Made by a program: the position numbers and the translations under genes
Part shown: positions 6,153 through 10,371 of the stretch, piece by piece
Layout: every line of letters begins with the position of its first letter
Position numbering within the stretch: position 1 is the first letter of the stretch
Notes under the pieces: model-generated
The model's input: the letters and a program-made list of their open reading frames with translations, nothing else
Database searches by the model: none
Told to the model about the DNA's origin: nothing
From: an uncultured Clostridia bacterium
Lineage (GTDB): Bacteria > Bacillota > Clostridia > Oscillospirales > Ruminococcaceae
DNA: 10,371 nt
Assembly (NCBI GenBank): GCA_946613705.1
Contig: CAMOFU010000077.1
Coordinates: 1 to 10,371, forward strand
Reading direction: 5' to 3'

Positions 6153-8756
6153 TCATCTTACAACGTATTCACCGTTTTCGATATCGACCGAGATCGGCTT
6201 TTCCGTGCTGACCTCTCCCGCTATGATCTTCCTTGCAACAAGAGTCTCTACCCTGCGCTGAATGTAGCGCTTGAGCGGCCTTGCGCCGTAGATCGGGTCA
6301 AAGCCATGCTCTATGATCGCTTCCTTGGCAGCAGGTGTTACCTCTACAGAGAGCTGCTTGTCTGCCAGCCGCTCGGAAAGCTCTGCAAGCATAAGGTCTA
6401 CTATCCTGCCGATCTCCTCTTTGCGGAGCGGCTTGTAGTATACTATCTCGTCGAGCCTGTTGAGGAATTCGGGGCGGAACGAGCTTTTCAGCAGACGGTC
6501 GGTCTGCTCCGTCGCTTCCGCACTCAGCTCTCCGTCCTCGCCTATGCCTTCAAGAATGTACTGCGAGCCGAGGTTGGAGGTCATTATTATTATCGTGTTC
6601 TTGAAGTCTACCGTGCGCCCCTGCGAATCGGTGATCCGTCCGTCGTCGAGCACCTGGAGAAGAATGTTGAATACATCGGGGTGCGCCTTCTCTACCTCGT
6701 CGAACAATACTACCGAGTAGGGTCTGCGGCGCACCGCCTCGGTGAGCTGTCCGCCCTCGTCATAGCCCACATATCCCGGAGGCGCTCCTATCAGCCTGCT
6801 CACGCTGAACTTCTCCATATACTCCGACATATCTATACGCACGATATTCTTTTCGTCGTCAAACAGCGCCTCTGCAAGCGCCTTTGCCAGCTCGGTCTTG
6901 CCGACACCCGTAGGGCCGAGGAACAGGAAGGAGCCGATCGGGCGGTTTGGATCTGCGATGCCCGCACGCGAACGGATTATCGCCTCGCTCACCTTTGTGA
7001 CTGCCTCGTCCTGCCCGATGACGCGCTTGTGGAGTATGCCCTCCAGTCCCAGCAGCTTTTCGCGCTCGCCCTCCATCAGCTTCGATACGGGTATGCCTGT
7101 CCAGCGGCAGATTATCCGCGCGATCTCCTCGTCCGTCACCCTGTCTCTCAGCAGGCTGCTGCCGCCCGAGTTCTGCTCTGCGATGTGCTCCTCCTCCTGA
7201 AGGCGCTTTTTCAGCTCGGGCAGCTCGCCGTATTTCAGCCTTGCAAGCTTTTCCATATCGACCGAGCGGGAGCGCTCCTGCTTTTCTACCTCGGCATTGG
7301 CTGCCTCTATCTGCTCACGAAGCTTCTGCACCTTTGAGATCGCCTGCTTTTCGTTTTCCCACTTTGCCTTCATGCTGTTGAATCTGTCCCGCAGCTCCGA
7401 AAGCTCCCTGCGCACGATAACGAGCTGCTCCTCGGCAAGCTTGTCTGTCTCCTTTTGCAGCGCAGTCTCCTCTATCTCATGCTGCATTATCTGTCGGCGG
7501 ACCTCATCGAGCTCGGTGGGCATAGAGTCTATCTCGGTGCGGATAAGCGCACACGCCTCGTCAACAAGGTCTATCGCCTTATCGGGGAGAAAGCGGTCGG
7601 TGATGTAGCGGTCGGAGAGCGTTACCGCCGCGATCAGGGCATTATCCTGTATCTTAACGCCGTGGAACACCTCGTAGCGCTCCTTCAGTCCCCTCAGTAT
7701 CGCTATGGTATCCTCTACCGTCGGCTCGGCTACCATGACCGTCTGGAAACGGCGTTCGAGGGCTGCGTCCTTTTCGATATACTCACGGTATTCGTTGAGC
7801 GTGGTCGCACCTATACAGTGGAGCTCGCCCCTTGCAAGCATCGGCTTGAGCAGGTTGCCTGCGTCCATAGCGCCGTCGGTCCTGCCCGCGCCGACGATAG
7901 TATGCAGCTCGTCTATGAACAGTATGATCTGCCCCTCGCTCTTCTTTACCGTTTGCAGCACCGCCTTCAGCCTTTCCTCGAACTCGCCTCGGAACTTGGC
8001 TCCCGCGACCAGTGCGCCCATGTCGAGCGAGAATATCCTTCTGTCCCTCAGACTGTCGGGCACATCGCCCGCGACGATACGCTGCGCGAGCCCCTCGGCG
8101 ATGGCAGTCTTGCCGACACCTGGCTCACCTATCAGCACGGGGTTGTTCTTGGTCTTGCGCGAGAGTATGCGGATAACGTTCCTGATCTCGCTGTCACGCC
8201 CGATAACGGGGTCAAGCTTGTTATGTCTGGCAAGCTCCACCAGATCGGTGCCGTACTTTTTCAGCACATCGTAGGTCTCCTCGGGGTTCTGCGAGGTCAC
8301 CTGCACCGAGCCGCGCACCTCCTTCAATGCCTTGAGAAAGCTGTCCCTCTTTATGCCGAACGTCTCGAACAGCTTTTTCATACTGTCGTTCGGCTGCTCG
8401 ATAAGTCCCAGAAAGATATGCTCGACCGAGATGTATTCATCGTGCATCTGCGAGGCTCCCTGCTCGGCAGCTGTGAATGCGCGGTCGAGCTCGGCGCTGA
8501 TGTACACCTGATCCTGCGGACGGCTGCCGCCCTGTACCTTCGGCAGCGCACCGACCTCCTTGATAAGCGCCGCTCTCAGCATCTCGGTATTTACCCCCAG
8601 CTTCACTGTCAGCTGCGGGATAAGCCCGTCCTCCTGCTGCACCAGTGCCAGCGCGATATGCTGCTGATCCACCACCTGATTATAGTTTTCCACTGCCAGC
8701 GTCTGCGCTGCCTGCATAGCCTCTGCCGACTTCTGCGTCAGATTGTTCATGTTCAT
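6153..8756 (-). CDS. clpB: ClpB ATP-dependent protein disaggregase
   Basis: This 867-residue cytoplasmic Hsp100 chaperone would thread aggregated proteins through its hexamer pore, working with DnaK. The order is an N-domain with two Clp repeats (1-150), the first AAA+ domain with Walker A GEPGVGKT (210-217), pore loop GAKFRGEF (252-259, Phe255 where Tyr is usual), Walker B LFIDE (279-283) and arginines 335-336, and a long coiled-coil middle domain (about 410-525). The second AAA+ domain has Walker A GPTGVGKT (614-621), pore loop GAPPGYVGY (657-665), Walker B VVLFDE (682-687) and Arg767. The long middle domain and the absence of an obvious ClpP-docking IGF/LGF loop favour ClpB over ClpC or ClpA. 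The start is ATG 8756 with AAGGAGG eight bases upstream; Met3 is a less well placed alternative. It is the last gene of its operon, 26 bases after the RHH gene. Confidence 0.96.
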   Translation of the reverse strand: MNMNNLTQKSAEAMQAAQTLAVENYNQVVDQQHIALALVQQEDGLIPQLTVKLGVNTEMLRAALIKEVGALPKVQGGSRPQDQVYISAELDRAFTAAEQGASQMHDEYISVEHIFLGLIEQPNDSMKKLFETFGIKRDSFLKALKEVRGSVQVTSQNPEETYDVLKKYGTDLVELARHNKLDPVIGRDSEIRNVIRILSRKTKNNPVLIGEPGVGKTAIAEGLAQRIVAGDVPDSLRDRRIFSLDMGALVAGAKFRGEFEERLKAVLQTVKKSEGQIILFIDELHTIVGAGRTDGAMDAGNLLKPMLARGELHCIGATTLNEYREYIEKDAALERRFQTVMVAEPTVEDTIAILRGLKERYEVFHGVKIQDNALIAAVTLSDRYITDRFLPDKAIDLVDEACALIRTEIDSMPTELDEVRRQIMQHEIEETALQKETDKLAEEQLVIVRRELSELRDRFNSMKAKWENEKQAISKVQKLREQIEAANAEVEKQERSRSVDMEKLARLKYGELPELKKRLQEEEHIAEQNSGGSSLLRDRVTDEEIARIICRWTGIPVSKLMEGEREKLLGLEGILHKRVIGQDEAVTKVSEAIIRSRAGIADPNRPIGSFLFLGPTGVGKTELAKALAEALFDDEKNIVRIDMSEYMEKFSVSRLIGAPPGYVGYDEGGQLTEAVRRRPYSVVLFDEVEKAHPDVFNILLQVLDDGRITDSQGRTVDFKNTIIIMTSNLGSQYILEGIGEDGELSAEATEQTDRLLKSSFRPEFLNRLDEIVYYKPLRKEEIGRIVDLMLAELSERLADKQLSVEVTPAAKEAIIEHGFDPIYGARPLKRYIQRRVETLVARKIIAGEVSTEKPISVDIENGEYVVR

Positions 8757-8782
8757 ATGTCATTCCTCCTTCTTTCGTTCGC

Positions 8783-9427
8783 TCATATCACCAATACTCC
8801 GCGGGAGAGATATTCTTTATATTTATCCTCTATCCTTCCCGCCGAGGTCTTATCCTCAAAATACATTCTCAGGCAGCTGTCCAGCAGATTGACATAGCCG
8901 CCTATCGCCTCTGCCAGCTGCTCGTCCGAGAGCGCCGAGCCGTTCGGGGAGATGAACTCTCTTGTGAAAGCCGCCCCTCCCCCCGACCACGGGCTGCCCT
9001 TGGGGAACAGTCTGCGCAGATACTTCCCCTCAATGCTTATCCACACCGCGAAGAACCCGCCTATCATATCTATCAGCGACCCGCTCTGTGTGCGCAGAGA
9101 TATCTTCAGCCGCCCCACCGCACCCTCAAAGCTGCGCGAGAGCTCCACGCTGTAATTGACCGTGGGGCGGTATTTGTATTTGAGCGGGCTCTTCAGCATC
9201 AGCATCGAGCCGCCGCTCTGCGCGACCGTCATAAGCCCGCCGCTCATCAGCTGCTCCAGCCGCCCGAAGATATCTCTCATCCTCATCTCGGGTGTCATCA
9301 TCGACACCCTTTCGGCAAGTATCTGATTTATCAGGTTCGATCTGCTCGTCCCGAGCGAATATGCCATATCGTCGATCGCCTCGACAACATCGTCCGCAAG
9401 CACTATGCTGTATACACTTTTCTTCAC
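8783..9427 (-). CDS. RHH-domain protein, likely regulator, unknown C-terminal domain
   Basis: This 214-residue protein begins with a convincing ribbon-helix-helix (CopG/Arc-like) DNA-binding fold: a strand at 4-10 (SVYSIVL), helix A at about 11-25 and helix B at about 28-41 after a TSRSN turn. The remaining 170 residues are not recognised. They are soluble-looking and include a Gly-rich stretch SPWSGGGAAF (145-154) and a charged, Tyr-containing end. The start is GTG 9427 with GAGG eight bases upstream. The gene lies 35 bases after a 37-residue membrane ORF and 26 bases before clpB, all on one strand, so co-transcription is likely. RHH proteins usually repress their own operon by binding short repeats; the 11-bp direct repeats at the promoter would suit this. 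That is inference. The larger C-terminal domain could sense a stress signal or bind a partner. Confidence 0.78.
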   Translation of the reverse strand: MKKSVYSIVLADDVVEAIDDMAYSLGTSRSNLINQILAERVSMMTPEMRMRDIFGRLEQLMSGGLMTVAQSGGSMLMLKSPLKYKYRPTVNYSVELSRSFEGAVGRLKISLRTQSGSLIDMIGGFFAVWISIEGKYLRRLFPKGSPWSGGGAAFTREFISPNGSALSDEQLAEAIGGYVNLLDSCLRMYFEDKTSAGRIEDKYKEYLSRGVLVI

Positions 9428-9462
9428 TCAAACACCCTCTTCTTCATCGCCCGATGCTCCGC

Positions 9463-9576
9463 TCAGTACATCAGGTAGTAAAACGTCCGCCAAAGCAGTG
9501 CCGCTGCGAGCATTGCGGCGTGTGCTCCCGCTATAAGCGCCCATTTGTTTTCTTTCATCTTCTTTCCTGCTGCCAT
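9463..9576 (-). CDS. 37-residue predicted single-pass membrane micropeptide
   Basis: This small ORF has an excellent ribosome site, AAGGAGG (9583-9589), six bases before ATG 9576. It is the first ORF behind a near-consensus promoter. The peptide has a basic N-terminus (MAAGKKMKENK), then a hydrophobic stretch from about residue 12 to the end (WALIAGAHAAMLAAALLW, then RTFYYLMY). A positive N-terminal side suggests insertion with the N-terminus in the cytoplasm. There is no signal-peptidase-like site. It ends 35 bases before the RHH gene in the same operon. I recognise no family. It could be a small regulatory membrane protein, a toxin-like peptide paired with the RHH protein, or a translated leader. 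The initiation signals make translation likely; function is unknown. Confidence 0.7.
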   Translation of the reverse strand: MAAGKKMKENKWALIAGAHAAMLAAALLWRTFYYLMY

Positions 9577-9609
9577 TTTCTGCCTCCTTTTGTTGTCTCT
9601 TTTCATTTG

Positions 9610-9625
9610 TTCTGTGGTTCTGTGG
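9610..9625. repeat. TTCTGTGG tandem 8-bp repeat in the micropeptide operon leader
   Basis: TTCTGTGG occurs at 9610-9617 and immediately again at 9618-9625. On the minus strand this reads CCACAGAA twice, about 20 bases after the likely transcription start and upstream of the micropeptide ribosome site. It may be a protein-binding site or slippage. Confidence 0.7.
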
Positions 9626-9651
9626 TTTTATTATCTCTGTATCTATATAAC

Positions 9652-9679
9652 ATTATACCACAATTATATAATTTGTCAA
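9652..9679 (-). promoter_or_regulatory. Strong sigma-A promoter of the micropeptide-RHH-clpB operon
   Basis: On the minus strand a perfect TTGACA (9679-9674) and a perfect TATAAT (9657-9652) are separated by 16 bases, with an extended -10 TGG directly before TATAAT. Transcription would start near 9645, giving a leader of about 69 bases. No CIRCE inverted repeat (TTAGCACTC-N9-GAGTGCTAA) and no tandem CtsR heptamers (GGTCAAA) are visible. So strong a promoter next to a stress gene suggests it is normally held down by a repressor. Confidence 0.88.
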
Positions 9680-9695
9680 GGGGTTTATATAATTT
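9664..9695. promoter_or_regulatory. Candidate tandem operator: two TTATATAATTT sites
   Basis: TTATATAATTT occurs at 9664-9674 and again at 9685-9695, a period of 21 bp or two helical turns. The first copy lies between the -10 and -35 elements and includes most of a 12-bp palindrome AATTATATAATT (9662-9673). The second lies just upstream of the -35. A dimeric RHH protein bound to both would face one side of the helix and block polymerase. AT-rich DNA can produce such matches by chance. Confidence 0.45.
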
Positions 9696-9754
9696 TCTTT
9701 GCAAATTATTTTTCTCTGCTGCAAATAATATGATATACGGCATCGGATATGCAG

Positions 9755-9783
9755 TAATAACGGCTGTTGTCTTTGCATATAAT
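9755..9783 (+). promoter_or_regulatory. Candidate sigma-E promoter of spoIIID
   Basis: TAATAAC (9755-9761) matches five of seven bases of the sporulation sigma-E -35 consensus KMATATT. CATATAAT (9776-9783) matches seven of eight bases of CATACAMT, with the expected 14-base spacing. B. subtilis spoIIID is sigma-E dependent, so the match is biologically sensible. The -10 also contains TATAAT, but no acceptable sigma-A -35 is present. Confidence 0.5.
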
Positions 9784-9786
9784 CTA

Positions 9787-9806
9787 TTGATCTATATTTG
9801 ATCTAT
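9787..9806. repeat. TTGATCTAT direct repeats at the likely spoIIID transcription start
   Basis: TTGATCTAT occurs at 9787-9795 and 9798-9806, a period of 11 bp or about one helical turn. A further ATCTAT lies at 9782-9787. The repeats overlap the predicted transcription start near 9790, where a bound protein could repress. Confidence 0.55.
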
Positions 9807-9873
9807 GGATCATATATTACAACCTTATGCCGCACCCGACAGCGGGGGCGGCAGTGTATTGGAGTTGAGACTG

Positions 9874-10143
9874 ATGACAGAGACAGAGAAAGACCGTGCG
9901 ATACTGCTTGCGGAGTATGCGCTTGCCAACGATGCGACGGTAAGGGCAGCAGCAAAACATTTCGGGATCAGCAAATCGACTGTACATAAGGATCTGACCG
10001 AGCGTCTGCCAAAGCTTTCGCCTGCGCTGTTCAGGCAGGTACGCGAGCTGCTGGAGCGCAACAAGAAGGAGCGCCACATCCGCGGAGGCCTTGCCACCAA
10101 ACAAAAATACGCGGCAGCGGCCGCGCGCAACGCCGCCTTTTGA
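9874..10143 (+). CDS. spoIIID: Sporulation transcriptional regulator SpoIIID
   Basis: This 89-residue DNA-binding protein acts in the mother cell during sporulation in Bacillus and Clostridia, turning sigma-E genes on or off. The helix-turn-helix spans about 23-45. It contains GISKSTVHKDLTERLP (31-46), almost identical to the B. subtilis SpoIIID core VSKSTVHKDLTERLP. The basic C-terminal region with RHIRGGLATKQKY (67-79) also matches the family, and B. subtilis SpoIIID is 93 residues long. The frame is open from 9805, but ATG 9874 is preferred because GGAG (9861-9864) sits nine bases upstream and the shorter product matches the family length and N-terminus. The last residues (AAAAARNAAF) are unlike other SpoIIID tails that I know and overlap a repeat. 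It indicates a spore former or a recent descendant of one. Confidence 0.93.
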   Translation: MTETEKDRAILLAEYALANDATVRAAAKHFGISKSTVHKDLTERLPKLSPALFRQVRELLERNKKERHIRGGLATKQKYAAAAARNAAF

Positions 10144-10258
10144 AAAATAGTATGTAAGGCAAAATAGTGTGACGGCGGGGTCGGTCGCAGCGGCGACGGC
10201 GCAATGCCGCCTATTGAAAAATAGTATAGTAGGATACATAGTGTGACGGCGGGGTCGG
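10128..10258. repeat. 74-bp-period tandem repeat overlapping the spoIIID stop codon
   Basis: Copy 1 (10128-10184) and copy 2 (10202-10258) share a 57-bp unit running from CAAYGCCGCCT through TGAAAAATAGTAT to GTGTGACGGCGGGGTCGG, with a short variable centre. The gap is 17 bases, giving a 74-bp period. Copy 1 contains the last four spoIIID codons and its TGA. Several frames through the repeat are open on the minus strand, but they have no ribosome site and are not proposed as genes. Confidence 0.85.
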
Positions 10259-10371
10259 ACATAGCTGTTGATCTGCACGTTCTGCACTTTGTCCCAAGAA
10301 TGCGAGTGCCTATGTTCTTTACTATACATAGTATAAGACGCGGTATCCATTTCACATCACGCTCCGACGTA
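10259..10371. other. Intergenic edge sequence, no gene seen
   Basis: I find no supported coding region here. The only structure is an inverted repeat TACTAT-AC-ATAGTA (10320-10333), too short and without a U-tract to be called a terminator. No convincing spoIIID terminator is seen between 10144 and the edge. Confidence 0.4.

Noticed and set aside
7455..8897. 480-residue plus-strand open frame opposite clpB
   Set aside because: It is a shadow of clpB, with no domain and the same biased composition. The similar frame at 6132-7337 is rejected for the same reason.
9577..9720. CIRCE or CtsR heat-shock operator ahead of the clpB operon
   Set aside because: Only a single GTCAA-like half occurs, and it is part of the TTGACA -35. 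No inverted or tandem partner is present.
9817..10355. Two overlapping minus-strand open frames of about 176 residues at the right edge
   Set aside because: They run antisense through spoIIID and the 74-bp-period repeat, change frame between copies, and have no ribosome site.

Overview
The window looks like the chromosome of a Gram-positive, gut-type Clostridia, most like Ruminococcus and its relatives (Oscillospiraceae). The clues are strong AGGAGG ribosome binding sites, consensus sigma-A promoters, a SpoIIID sporulation regulator, a moderately high G+C content, and intergenic DNA full of a 7-base tandem repeat (ACTATTC/GAATAGT) and recurring hairpins. The genus is inferred; no rRNA or other definitive marker is present.

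Layout from left to right. Bases 1-71 are unassigned edge sequence. A hairpin terminator and a run of 7-base repeats (72-164) follow. A three-gene ABC exporter operon lies on the minus strand (3393 down to 170): an ATPase and two ABC-2 permeases, with the first junction nearly abutting and the second overlapping. A divergent intergenic region (3394-3737) holds one promoter for that operon and one for the plus-strand gene at 3738-5816, an EF-G-like GTPase (EF-G2 type) with altered GTPase motifs. The convergent gap 5817-6152 holds a second copy of the same terminator hairpin and a compound inverted repeat built from the 7-base units.

A second minus-strand operon (9576 down to 6153) encodes a 37-residue membrane micropeptide, a 214-residue ribbon-helix-helix (RHH) protein of unknown function, and the ClpB disaggregase. 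It is driven by a near-perfect promoter, TTGACA-N16-TATAAT with an extended -10. An 11-bp direct repeat spaced two helical turns apart lies in and beside this promoter. No CIRCE or CtsR site is visible, so clpB may be controlled by the RHH protein in its own operon. spoIIID (9874-10143) runs divergently and has a plausible sigma-E promoter. Its last codons and stop lie inside the first copy of a 74-bp-period repeat that continues past the gene.

The most interesting material is the micropeptide-RHH-clpB operon with its possible autoregulatory promoter, and the families of structured repeats placed at gene ends. The core genes (ABC exporter, EF-G-like protein, ClpB, SpoIIID) belong to known families.
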